Shown here piece after piece: positions 8,573 to 16,626 of a DNA stretch of 35,667 bases. The stretch comes from Chitinophagaceae bacterium. Its GTDB lineage: Bacteria > Bacteroidota > Bacteroidia > Chitinophagales > Chitinophagaceae. How positions within the stretch are numbered: position 1 is the first letter of the stretch; every line of letters starts with the position of its first letter. The notes under the pieces were generated by a model that was given only the letters and a program-made list of their open reading frames with translations, was not told the origin of the DNA and searched no databases. The DNA lies in assembly GCA_019695015.1 (NCBI GenBank), contig JAIBAV010000046.1:1-35667 (forward strand), given 5' to 3'. The translations under genes and the position numbers were made by a program.

Positions 8573-8624
8573 CTATTTCACTTTAATTTCTAAAAAAGCA
8601 AAGTTTTACTAATTATTGCTTCAA

Positions 8625-10286
8625 TTATTTTGTTGATTTAGGCGATTTTGCTGCCCTTTCTTCTAGTACTTTTTTAATATCTAACATTTCTTTATCATCG
8701 GGTATAATTAATAAAATTTTATTGCAATATTCTAATGCTTTTGAGTAGTCTTTTATTTTATCTGCATAATATATCATGATGTAATAATAGTTGCTAACAA
8801 TTTGAGATTTATTAGTGGTAGAATCTTTCAATAAAAAATCATTGTATTGCAAAATTGCAGGTTCGGCAAAGCAAATTGTTGAAGATGTATCTAAGGCTTT
8901 TGCAGCAGCAACATTATAAGCATAGCCTTGTGGTTTGTTAGGAAATGCTGCTATATATTTTTGTGCTAAAACCATTGTACCCACATAGTCTTTAGATTGA
9001 AAAGATGAATTGGTTATAACATAATAATCATACTCTCCCATGCTTCCTTTTAGGTCATTGTATTTATGCAGCCATTGTACATGTTCTTTATACATTTTAG
9101 CTTTTCCATAAATATCGGCTGCCATTTTTGTATATTTTAGTTTATTTTCTTTTTTAGAGTCATTATCTATTGCTTTTTGTAAAAAGGCAACAGTTTGGTT
9201 CTCTACTCCCTCGAATTTACTAAATACTTTTACGGCTAATTCATAATCGGTTGCTTCTATATCGGCTGTGTTTGTTGTTGCAAAAAATTGGTCAATAAAT
9301 TTCTTAGCATTAATGCTGTCGCCTAATCTATCATAATTATATGCAAATAATATAGGTAATCTTTCAAAGTTTTTGCAATTAGAATTACTCATTTCTATTG
9401 CCTTATTTAAACTTTCTTGATATTTACCTGCTCTAAACAAGTAATCTGCATAAAAATAATCGGTACCACAGTCTTTATCTGCATACTGCATATATTTATC
9501 TAAATATTCTTTAGCCACATTTACATTTGTTTGTTCATACACTCTGTAATAGCTTAAATACACTGGTGGAAATTCTATGTCTGAAGCTATGGCAGCATTG
9601 TAGTATTTTTCATACATATCTTTATTATCTTGGCTATAATAAATTAAACCCATTCTCCAATTTGCCTCAGCATATTTAGGGTCTCTAACTGTAGCTTCTG
9701 TATAAGCTTTAACTGCATCGCCTCCCATTTCTCCACCAAGTTTTTGGTAGCATTTACCCATATTTACTAAAATTTCTGCATCTTTTAAATCAATTTCAGA
9801 AGCTTGACGTAATTTTTCAATGCCATAATTTGGGTCTCCCATTTTAGAATCGCCATAGGCATTAGCTCTACCTATAGCATTTAATATGGAAGGGTCTGGT
9901 TTATGTTTATTTCTTCCTTTAGTAGGAGTAGATGCAGTGATAGCTTGTTCAAACTTTTGTTTGGCAGAATTCAAATCGCCTTTTTCAATAAGTTCAATAT
10001 GTCCTGCACCAATCCAAATTAAAGGTTCGTTAACACCTGCTTGTAATGCTTTTTGATAAAGTGCTTTTGCCTCGGCATAATTTTTATTTGCAATTAAAGA
10101 TTGACCATACCAATAGATATGCTCTGCACTATTTGTATTTTTATTATATAACTGTTGAAATAAATCTACAGCACTTTTGTTTTTTTGATAAGATAAAAGT
10201 TTTTTCCCATCCTCTATACTTTGAGCATTTATTCCACTCCAAACCAACATAAGTGTAAAAATAATTGTAGCAATTTTCTTCATCAT
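8625..10286 (-). CDS. Exported tetratricopeptide-repeat protein
   Basis: A 553-aa exported protein with a signal peptide (about residues 1-21, ending SGINAQ) followed by tandem TPR-like helical repeats through most of its length. Examples are AEHIYWYGQSLIANKNYAEA, LVNMGKCYQKLGG and ANWRMGLIYYSQDN. The C-terminal copy ends near DYSKALEYCNKILLIIPDDK. TPR arrays bind other proteins; no enzymatic motif is visible. Two consecutive ATGs (10286 and 10283) begin the gene, 48 bp after the PstS-like gene, so they are probably cotranscribed. A terminator follows. Similar TPR proteins in Bacteroidota sit beside TonB/ExbBD and PstS-like genes, which suggests an envelope energy-transduction or nutrient-uptake role. 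That role is inference; the TPR call itself is firm. Confidence 0.85.
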   Translation of the reverse strand: MMKKIATIIFTLMLVWSGINAQSIEDGKKLLSYQKNKSAVDLFQQLYNKNTNSAEHIYWYGQSLIANKNYAEAKALYQKALQAGVNEPLIWIGAGHIELIEKGDLNSAKQKFEQAITASTPTKGRNKHKPDPSILNAIGRANAYGDSKMGDPNYGIEKLRQASEIDLKDAEILVNMGKCYQKLGGEMGGDAVKAYTEATVRDPKYAEANWRMGLIYYSQDNKDMYEKYYNAAIASDIEFPPVYLSYYRVYEQTNVNVAKEYLDKYMQYADKDCGTDYFYADYLFRAGKYQESLNKAIEMSNSNCKNFERLPILFAYNYDRLGDSINAKKFIDQFFATTNTADIEATDYELAVKVFSKFEGVENQTVAFLQKAIDNDSKKENKLKYTKMAADIYGKAKMYKEHVQWLHKYNDLKGSMGEYDYYVITNSSFQSKDYVGTMVLAQKYIAAFPNKPQGYAYNVAAAKALDTSSTICFAEPAILQYNDFLLKDSTTNKSQIVSNYYYIMIYYADKIKDYSKALEYCNKILLIIPDDKEMLDIKKVLEERAAKSPKSTK

Positions 10287-10334
10287 TTTCAGGTTTAATT
10301 AAATGGTTAACGTTTAGTTTTAAATTTTATAAAG

Positions 10335-11255
10335 TTATTGTTCTTCTTTTATTGCACTATTTCTTGTATTTAAATTCATTTTTGCAGGGGCTAAATAAGC
10401 TCTTCTAAAAATTAGCTGGCCTCTTTCGTTGGTCATAAAATTTTTAAACCCTGTTCCAAGCCCTTCTGAATATTCTTTTAATACATAGTACAAGGGTCGT
10501 GCCAAAGGGTATTGACCATAAGTAATTGTGCTTTGGCTTGGTTTAGCAAATACTCCTTTATCATTGCATTTTACACATTCTATTAATGCAAGTTTAATTT
10601 TATTTAACTGTTCTTTTTGATTTTGCTCATCTGTATTGCCAACCCAACTTAGCCCAACAAAGCCAACAGCATTGGGCATTTTAGCAATTGCTTCTACCAC
10701 TGCATTACTACCATTGCTTGCCACTACATTTTTACCAAATTGTTCTCCCTTTAAAATACTATCTTTTAAAAACCTTACAGTGCTAGTAGCATTACTGCCA
10801 TCCATTACTGCAGTAATATTATTTTTTCCATTTAAAATATCTTGGAGTTGTTGCAATGTAAATATGCTGTCTTTACTATTTATATTTACAATTACTACCA
10901 CAGCATCGTAAGCAAGTATATCTTGTTTAGGTGTGTAGGATAGTTTAGCATTAAAATATTCCGTTTCTTTATCATTAATATTTCTAGCCACTAATATCAT
11001 TCTAGTACTATCTTCCTGCAAATCTTTAAAGCACTCAACTTCTGGCTTATACTCTGCAATAATATTTGCTTTAGGATACGATGATTGAAAAACTTTTATT
11101 TGTTGTTCAATAACAGGCTTAAAACTTTCATCTACACTAATAAATATTTTACCTGTTTGTGGTGTATCATTATTTAAATTATATGTTGTTGCATTATTAC
11201 ACGCCTGCATAATAACAAACAAACAACATAAAGCTATTATTAAATACTTTTTCAT
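10335..11255 (-). CDS. PstS-like phosphate-binding family lipoprotein
   Basis: A 306-aa periplasmic substrate-binding protein of the PstS/PBP-like type. The N-terminus is a signal sequence with a plausible lipobox (MQAC, C19), so it is probably a lipoprotein. The phosphate-binding-protein pattern is recognisable in FISVDESFKPVIEQQIKVFQ, AYDAVVVIVN, the segment FTLQQLQDILNGK, then AKMPNAVGFVGLSW and YPLARPLYYVLKE. I start at ATG 11255 (MKKYLII); a longer in-frame reading from 11345 would overlap the upstream gene and bury the signal peptide. It begins 1 bp after the stop of the 76-aa membrane protein. No PstC, PstA or PstB gene lies nearby, so phosphate import by an ABC transporter is not supported here; the ligand is unknown. 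Confidence 0.8.
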   Translation of the reverse strand: MKKYLIIALCCLFVIMQACNNATTYNLNNDTPQTGKIFISVDESFKPVIEQQIKVFQSSYPKANIIAEYKPEVECFKDLQEDSTRMILVARNINDKETEYFNAKLSYTPKQDILAYDAVVVIVNINSKDSIFTLQQLQDILNGKNNITAVMDGSNATSTVRFLKDSILKGEQFGKNVVASNGSNAVVEAIAKMPNAVGFVGLSWVGNTDEQNQKEQLNKIKLALIECVKCNDKGVFAKPSQSTITYGQYPLARPLYYVLKEYSEGLGTGFKNFMTNERGQLIFRRAYLAPAKMNLNTRNSAIKEEQ

Positions 11256-11256
11256 A

Positions 11257-11487
11257 TTAATACTCTCTTTTAATACCTCTATAAAGTCTGAATAACCCAT
11301 ACAGTAAACAAATGGAGCCAAACATATATCTAAAAGTAGAATCAATAGTTAAGATTTGTTCAATTCCCCAAAAATTACCCAATAACAAAAAAACAGCCAT
11401 GCCAATTAAAAAAACAGCCATGCCAATATCGTAGGTCATACGCATTAGCAAATAACTTTTTCTTCTCTTATCCTCGTTGCTATTCAT
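11257..11487 (-). CDS. Small two-helix inner-membrane protein of unknown function
   Basis: A 76-aa protein with a charged N-terminus (NEDKRRK) and two hydrophobic helices (about residues 17-37 and 51-68), ending in basic residues (RGIKREY). I do not recognise a named family. It is the first gene of a minus-strand operon and its stop is 1 bp from the start of the PstS-like gene, so translation is probably coupled. In other Bacteroidota, from memory, a protein of this size occurs between tonB and a PstS-like gene. Here the neighbouring exbB/exbD/tonB genes are missing. A near-match to the -7 box (TATCTTTC, minus strand, 11511-11518) lies just upstream. Confidence 0.75.
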   Translation of the reverse strand: MNSNEDKRRKSYLLMRMTYDIGMAVFLIGMAVFLLLGNFWGIEQILTIDSTFRYMFGSICLLYGLFRLYRGIKREY

Positions 11488-11666
11488 TACTAATAAAGTA
11501 TTAAGGGCTGGAAAGATATAAAAATAATAATTTATGAAATAAAAAAATACTACTATGTATTAAATACTCCTCTGTTTCAACTATTTATTACCTTAAAAAG
11601 AGGCAATTAAAAATATAAATACTATTACTAAGGATGCTTGATTAGTTAAAGAATAATAACAAAAAC

Positions 11667-11674
11667 TATATTTG
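11667..11674 (+). promoter_or_regulatory. Putative promoter, -7 box TATATTTG (leaderless)
   Basis: TATATTTG is an exact fit to TAnnTTTG and ends only 5 nt before the ATG of the phosphatase gene at 11680. Transcription normally begins a few nucleotides downstream of this box, so the mRNA would start at or next to the ATG. A TTG at 11638-11640 is 26 nt upstream, rather far for the -33 element. Confidence 0.5.
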
Positions 11675-11679
11675 CCCTG

Positions 11680-12138
11680 ATGAAAATTTTAATGGTTTGT
11701 TTAGGAAATATTTGTAGAAGCCCTTTAGCAGAAGGTATATTAAGAACTAAAGCAAATAAATTAAACCTTAATTGGCAAGTAGATAGTGCAGGAACAGCTG
11801 ATTATCATGTAGGGAAACCGCCTCATATTTTATCTCAAAAAGTGGCACTAGAAAATGGTATTCACATTGGTGCTCATAAATGCAGGCAGTTTAATAAAAA
11901 TGATATGCTTTTATTTGATAAGATTTATGTAATGGATACTAATAATTACTTAGAAGTAAAAGAAATTGCAGGTAAATTGTGGAATGAAAATAAAGTTAAA
12001 TTAATACTCAGTGAACTTTATCTAAATGAAAATAAAAATGTACCAGACCCCTGGTATGGAGATGAAAAAGATTATTATGCTGTATATGAGCTATTAGATA
12101 AAGCCTGCGATGCAGTTATTACAAGTTTAAACAAGTAA
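11680..12138 (+). CDS. Low-molecular-weight protein-tyrosine phosphatase
   Basis: A 152-aa cytoplasmic phosphatase of the LMW-PTP family, which removes phosphate from phosphotyrosine through a cysteinyl-phosphate intermediate. The P-loop C7-LGNIC-R13-S14 sits near the N-terminus, as the family requires. The general acid is D123 in the DPWYG motif near the C-terminus. Length and motif order match the family. The gene stops 6 bp before hisS, so the two form an operon. In bacteria such enzymes often control polysaccharide-export kinases or arginine phosphorylation, but nothing beside this gene points to either, so the substrate is unknown. Confidence 0.9.
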   Translation: MKILMVCLGNICRSPLAEGILRTKANKLNLNWQVDSAGTADYHVGKPPHILSQKVALENGIHIGAHKCRQFNKNDMLLFDKIYVMDTNNYLEVKEIAGKLWNENKVKLILSELYLNENKNVPDPWYGDEKDYYAVYELLDKACDAVITSLNK

Positions 12139-12144
12139 GTAATT

Positions 12145-13494
12145 ATGAGTAAAATATCGTTACCACAAGGAACCAGAGATTTTAGTGCTGATGTTGTAAG
12201 GAAAAGAAATTATATTTTTAATACTATACGTACAGTATTTGAGTTATATGGTTTTCAACCATTAGAAACCCCAGCAATGGAAAATATTGAAACCTTAATG
12301 GGTAAATATGGTGATGAAGGAGATAAACTTATTTTTAAAATTTTGAATAATGGTTTGGACCGAATAGAGAAAAGAGAAAAATCGGCTGTAGAATTTCAAA
12401 AAGTTTTAGAAGGAAAAAATAATGCTGCCATTACCGAAAGAGCTTTACGATATGATTTAACGATACCTTTTGCAAGATTTGTTGCAATGAATCATGGAAG
12501 TTTAACCATGCCTTTTAAACGCTATCAAATTCAACCTGTTTGGAGGGCTGATAAGCCACAACGTGGCAGATATAGAGAATTTTACCAGTGTGATTGTGAT
12601 GTGGTAGGAAGTTATAATTTATTGAACGAAGTAGAGCTTGCCAACATTTATTCTACTGTTTTTGAGAAACTATCAATAGATGTTGAAATAAAAATTAACA
12701 GCAGAAAAATATTGGCTGCTTTAGCAGAATTGTGCGGAGGTGCAGATAAACTAATAGATATAACTATAGCTATTGACAAGTTAGATAAAATAGGATTAGA
12801 TAATGTAAAAGAAGAGTTATTGCAACGAGGATTAAATAAACTTCAAATTACTACTATTGAAAAATATTTAAACATAACCGGTAACAATAAAGAAAAAATA
12901 ATAGCATTAAAGCAATTAATTGGTAATAATGAAACCGGTAATAAAGGAATTGATGAACTTGAATATATTTTAAGTTTTCAACCAAAAGTTGAAATAGATT
13001 TTACTTTAGCCAGAGGCTTAAACTATTATACAGGTATAATTTTTGAAGTTAAAGCTACTAAAGTACAAATGGGTAGTATTGGAGGTGGTGGAAGATATGA
13101 CGATTTAACTGGAGACTTTGGGGTTCCTAATTTACCTGGTGTTGGTATTAGTTTTGGAGTAGATAGAATTTATGATGTAATGGAAGAATTAAAAGTTTTT
13201 CCTGATGACTTAAAAACAAGCACAGAGGTTTTATTTTTTAATTTAGGCATGAATGAAAGTAAAACTTCTTTTAACCTAATGCAACAATTAAGAGATAAAG
13301 GTGTTAGCTGTGAGTTGTATCACGAAACTGCTAAATTTGATAAGCAATTTAAATACGCCGATAAAAAAAATATTCATTATGCTGTAATCATTGGTTCAAA
13401 AGAGATAGAAGAAAAAACTTGTACATTAAAAAATTTAAAATCAGGTGAGCAACACAGCTTGCAACAAAACGAACTCCTTTCTTTTTCTTTTTAA
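12145..13494 (+). CDS. hisS: Histidyl-tRNA synthetase
   Basis: A class II aminoacyl-tRNA synthetase that charges tRNA-His. The N-terminus LPQGTRDF is typical. Motif 2 appears as FKRYQIQPVWRADKPQRGRY followed by EFYQCDCDVVG. The histidine-specific segment LARGLNYYTGIIFE is intact, and motif 3 is seen in GVGISFGVDRI after GGGGRYDDL. The C-terminal region (about 350-449) is the anticodon-binding domain. The length of 449 aa is normal. ATG start at 12145. It follows the phosphatase gene by 6 bp and ends at a strong terminator. The assignment is secure. Confidence 0.97.
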   Translation: MSKISLPQGTRDFSADVVRKRNYIFNTIRTVFELYGFQPLETPAMENIETLMGKYGDEGDKLIFKILNNGLDRIEKREKSAVEFQKVLEGKNNAAITERALRYDLTIPFARFVAMNHGSLTMPFKRYQIQPVWRADKPQRGRYREFYQCDCDVVGSYNLLNEVELANIYSTVFEKLSIDVEIKINSRKILAALAELCGGADKLIDITIAIDKLDKIGLDNVKEELLQRGLNKLQITTIEKYLNITGNNKEKIIALKQLIGNNETGNKGIDELEYILSFQPKVEIDFTLARGLNYYTGIIFEVKATKVQMGSIGGGGRYDDLTGDFGVPNLPGVGISFGVDRIYDVMEELKVFPDDLKTSTEVLFFNLGMNESKTSFNLMQQLRDKGVSCELYHETAKFDKQFKYADKKNIHYAVIIGSKEIEEKTCTLKNLKSGEQHSLQQNELLSFSF

Positions 13495-13512
13495 TCTTGT
13501 TTAAACTTTTCA

Positions 13513-13554
13513 AAAAAATACCTACCAAATTTTACTTTATGGTAGGTATTTTTT
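13513..13554. terminator. Bidirectional intrinsic terminator between hisS and the HMA receptor gene
   Basis: A perfect 15-bp inverted repeat pairs 13513-13527 (AAAAAATACCTACCA) with 13540-13554, around a 12-nt loop. A-runs on one side and T-runs on the other give a U-tract in both directions. It lies in the 75-bp gap between the convergent genes and can stop both transcripts. Confidence 0.85.
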
Positions 13555-13569
13555 AAGAGAATTTGTTTC

Positions 13570-16080
13570 TTAAAAAGAATATCTAAATCCTGTATAAATC
13601 ATAGCACCAATTGCTGGCCCCCATACAAGGCTTCCATCAAAATAATTTCCAAAAGGATTTTTGCCATCAATAAATAAATGATGTTGTTTATAGTTAGTTA
13701 GATTTTCGCCACCAACATATAACTCAAAACCGCTTTTGAATTTTTTGGTAATTTGTGCTGCCATCTGAAAATAGTTTGGAGAATAGGCTGCAAACCGTTT
13801 GTTAATTGGGTTAGCTGTGGTTGATGGAATTCTTTTTTCACTCATCCATTGTGTAGTAAAATCAACCAACCAGCCTTTGCTTAATTCGTATTCTAAATTA
13901 ATAAATGCTCTGTGCTGAGATTGTAATGGTTTTTGTAATCTTCCTGTTGTATAATCTGTTTGTACATCTAAAAATCTATATGCAATTCTTGTAGCTAGGT
14001 TTTGCAAAATATAAAAATTTAGTTCGGCCATTACAGTATTTGAAAATGATTTTCCTTTTAAATTATAGAAATGAATTTCTTGTGGATTTTTATCATAATC
14101 TACAACTGTTTGCTGGCTAAAGCTTGTTCTGTATAAATCTAAAGTAAAAAAGCTTTCTTTATTATTTGTTCTAAATTTTTGCATAAAGCTTAAGCCAAAG
14201 TTTACTGCTTTTTCAGGCTCTAAACCATATTCATAATTATTGGTAGGGTTATCAATAAAAAATTGTCTTGAGCTAATAAATGCATTAGAGTTTTCGGTAA
14301 AAATATTGGCCAATCTAAATCCAGTACCAACTGCAAATCTAAAAATGGTATTATTTGTGGCATCATATTTTACATGTAACCTTGGTGTAGTAATCCATCC
14401 AAAATTATTATGATAATCTTCTCTTATACCAGCTATTAAAGATAAGTTAGGTGTAACAGTATAAGTATATTCAAAAAATGCTCCTGGTACCAGTTCTTTT
14501 CTATTATAATGTTTATTAAAAACATGCTCTTTAACATCATCGGCTACTATGCTTAAGCCAGTTTTAAATTTATGGTTGGTATTATTAATTATAGATTGAT
14601 AAATTAAGTTACTATAAAAACCAGTTTGCTTTGCTTTATAATTAGTTAAACCATACACATTATTTATATTGCTATAACTACCAGATAATATTAAACCAAT
14701 ACTTCTATGTTTATATTTAGGAAAAATATACCCAATTTTTGCAGTAGCATTTAAAGCATCGTTATTTAGCATTACTCCATAATTGTTTGTAGTTAATTTG
14801 TCGGCAGTAGTAAAATTTTTGTTACCACCAATTCTTCTGTCAGAAACTCCTTTTAAAATCCAATGAATTCCTAGCCCATTTTTATTGCTATAATCCCATC
14901 TGTTAGCAATATTTATTTGATGTCCTTTGGGTATATCTAAATAACCATCCTTGTTCATGTCATTTTTGGCTATAACACCATTGGCATGCACTAAAGTTGC
15001 AGTGCTCCATTTATCATTCAATTGCTTGGAAGTAACAAAATTTCCTTCCATTCTGCCCATTGTGTTTACATAACCATTGATAAAAAAAGGTTGCTTTTGG
15101 TTAGGCTTTTTTAATTCTACATTAATTTGTCCAGCTATACTCTCGTAGCCATTTACAACAGAGCCAATACCTTTGGTTACTTGAATATTTTCTATCCAAG
15201 GGCCTGGAATAAAATTAAAACCCATATTGCCAGCAACTCCTCTATACTCTGGTGTATTCTCTGTAATGGTTTGCGTATAACTACCTGCTAAACCTAATAG
15301 CTGAATTTGTTTTATTCCTGTAACTGCATCTGCATAACTTACATCAACTGTTGGGCTTGTTTCAAAACTTTCAGATAGGTTACAACAAGCAGCTTTGGTT
15401 AATTCTTTTGTACCTAAGTTTATTTGATTGCTGATAATTGTAGAAGACATATATCTGCTTCTTTTTACAGTAACTACCACATCATCTAAACTGTTTTTGC
15501 CTTTATGGCTTAAGGTTATAGTTAAAAATTCGTTCTCATTAACTTCAATACTATCTTTCTTAAAGTTTACATGGTTTATAGATAAATATGTGGCAGATTG
15601 GAAAGGAATTTCGAAAGCTCCTTTTGCATTGGTTTGTACCGAAAATTCATTAACCAAATCATGCACATTTACATGTGCAATTGGCATCATTTTACCACTG
15701 GTATTTTCTTCTAAAATAATACCTCTTAATAAGTTTTTGGAAGTATTAAACTGATTACCTCTGGTATAATGACAACAATCTGGTAATTCGTTATACGTTT
15801 TATCTGGAGAGGAAAAATGTTCTGTATCGTGGCCAATATTAGCTACTGCTTTTTCAATATCTGCAACATTTAATTTTTCATTATCTAAACTAAAACTTAA
15901 AACCTGTGTGGCTAAATTATAGTTAATGTTAATTGCCCCTGCTGTTTTTGCTGCTTGTTCAATTCTTTCTTTACACATTTCGCAGCTACCTTTTACTTTA
16001 AAAGAATAGGTTTTATGTGTTTGTGCATTTACGTTTAAGCTTAGTAATAAGCATATAGTATATAATAATAAAGTTTTCAC
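13570..16080 (-). CDS. TonB-dependent receptor with N-terminal heavy-metal-associated (HMA) domain
   Basis: An 836-aa outer-membrane receptor. Order: signal peptide (1-20, ending NVNAQ); HMA ferredoxin-like domain (about 22-90) with metal-binding C33-x2-C36; a CCH motif at 102-104; a carboxypeptidase-like beta-sandwich (about 115-200); the TonB plug (about 210-330), with a paired cysteine C232-C233 in ACCNLSESFE; then a beta-barrel to the C-terminal aromatic residue (GFRYSF). HMA domains bind soft metals such as Cu, and TonB receptors import ligands, so metal or metal-complex uptake is likely; the metal is inferred. The start must be GTG at 16080: TAA is the codon directly upstream, and the next ATG would delete the signal peptide. 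It follows the Cys-rich gene by 53 bp. Confidence 0.9.
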   Translation of the reverse strand: MKTLLLYTICLLLSLNVNAQTHKTYSFKVKGSCEMCKERIEQAAKTAGAININYNLATQVLSFSLDNEKLNVADIEKAVANIGHDTEHFSSPDKTYNELPDCCHYTRGNQFNTSKNLLRGIILEENTSGKMMPIAHVNVHDLVNEFSVQTNAKGAFEIPFQSATYLSINHVNFKKDSIEVNENEFLTITLSHKGKNSLDDVVVTVKRSRYMSSTIISNQINLGTKELTKAACCNLSESFETSPTVDVSYADAVTGIKQIQLLGLAGSYTQTITENTPEYRGVAGNMGFNFIPGPWIENIQVTKGIGSVVNGYESIAGQINVELKKPNQKQPFFINGYVNTMGRMEGNFVTSKQLNDKWSTATLVHANGVIAKNDMNKDGYLDIPKGHQINIANRWDYSNKNGLGIHWILKGVSDRRIGGNKNFTTADKLTTNNYGVMLNNDALNATAKIGYIFPKYKHRSIGLILSGSYSNINNVYGLTNYKAKQTGFYSNLIYQSIINNTNHKFKTGLSIVADDVKEHVFNKHYNRKELVPGAFFEYTYTVTPNLSLIAGIREDYHNNFGWITTPRLHVKYDATNNTIFRFAVGTGFRLANIFTENSNAFISSRQFFIDNPTNNYEYGLEPEKAVNFGLSFMQKFRTNNKESFFTLDLYRTSFSQQTVVDYDKNPQEIHFYNLKGKSFSNTVMAELNFYILQNLATRIAYRFLDVQTDYTTGRLQKPLQSQHRAFINLEYELSKGWLVDFTTQWMSEKRIPSTTANPINKRFAAYSPNYFQMAAQITKKFKSGFELYVGGENLTNYKQHHLFIDGKNPFGNYFDGSLVWGPAIGAMIYTGFRYSF

Positions 16081-16133
16081 TTAATGAATTTTAAAATTTA
16101 AAAAATAATTTAAAAAAAGAAAGTGGAAGCTAT

Positions 16134-16538
16134 CTATATTAAATAACTACAATACTGTATGTAATGTTTTGGGGCATACTGTAAAGTATGCTGCTTAAAA
16201 AAGATTGGATAGTTTGAGTTTGGTTTTTCAAATAAATTTTGAAAACTGTAAGAATAGGTAATACAATGAATTTTTTTGGAAGAAACAGAAGCTTCTACAA
16301 CAATATTATTGGTATTACTAACAGCATAGTTTAATTGATTGGGAGCAATAACCTGGCAACATTTATGTGCATGTTTAGGTATTGATTTTTTTTCTTTTGT
16401 ACAGCAGGATTTTTTACAATGGCTAGGCATTGTATGTTTAGCATTATTAACAGCACAACAATCGTCTATTACAGCTTTACTGGTAAAAGTGCTAATACTA
16501 AAAATGAAAAATAATATGTATGCAATAATTTTTTGCAT
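16134..16538 (-). CDS. Small exported Cys/His-rich protein, putative metal binder
   Basis: A 134-aa protein with a signal peptide (about 1-20) and a mature part rich in cysteine and histidine: pairs C27-C28, C45-C46 and C60-C61, single C41, C92 and C130, and histidines at 35, 40, 56, 58, 91, 117 and 125. The spacing HCKKSCC and HAHKCC looks like soft-metal ligation. I do not recognise a firm family; it resembles in layout small Cys-rich proteins that precede HMA-type TonB receptors in Bacteroidota, but lacks their HYC motif. It lies directly upstream of the HMA receptor gene, on the same strand, with its own strong promoter. A periplasmic metal carrier or sensor role is inference. Confidence 0.7.
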   Translation of the reverse strand: MQKIIAYILFFIFSISTFTSKAVIDDCCAVNNAKHTMPSHCKKSCCTKEKKSIPKHAHKCCQVIAPNQLNYAVSNTNNIVVEASVSSKKIHCITYSYSFQNLFEKPNSNYPIFFKQHTLQYAPKHYIQYCSYLI

Positions 16539-16542
16539 AGTG

Positions 16543-16571
16543 CAAAATTAGGCATTTGTGAGAAATTACAA
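16543..16571 (-). promoter_or_regulatory. Putative promoter of the metal module, TTG-N18-TAATTTTG (leaderless)
   Basis: On the minus strand a TTG (16569-16571) is followed, after 18 nt, by TAATTTTG (16543-16550), a full match to TAnnTTTG at nearly standard spacing. The box ends 4 nt before the ATG at 16538, so the transcript should be leaderless. This is the best-formed promoter seen in the window. Confidence 0.55.
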
Positions 16572-16626
16572 TGTTAATCTATAACAAAAAAGAGATTAAT
16601 AGATAGATTCAAAAATTAAAATATGT

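Noticed and set aside
11256..11345. A longer start (11345) for the PstS-like gene
   Set aside because: It would overlap the 76-aa membrane protein gene in another frame and place about 30 residues before an obvious signal peptide that begins at 11255.
16134..16538. Assigning the Cys-rich protein to the HYC_CC_PP family
   Set aside because: The HYC and PP motifs are absent; only general layout and the presence of CC pairs agree.
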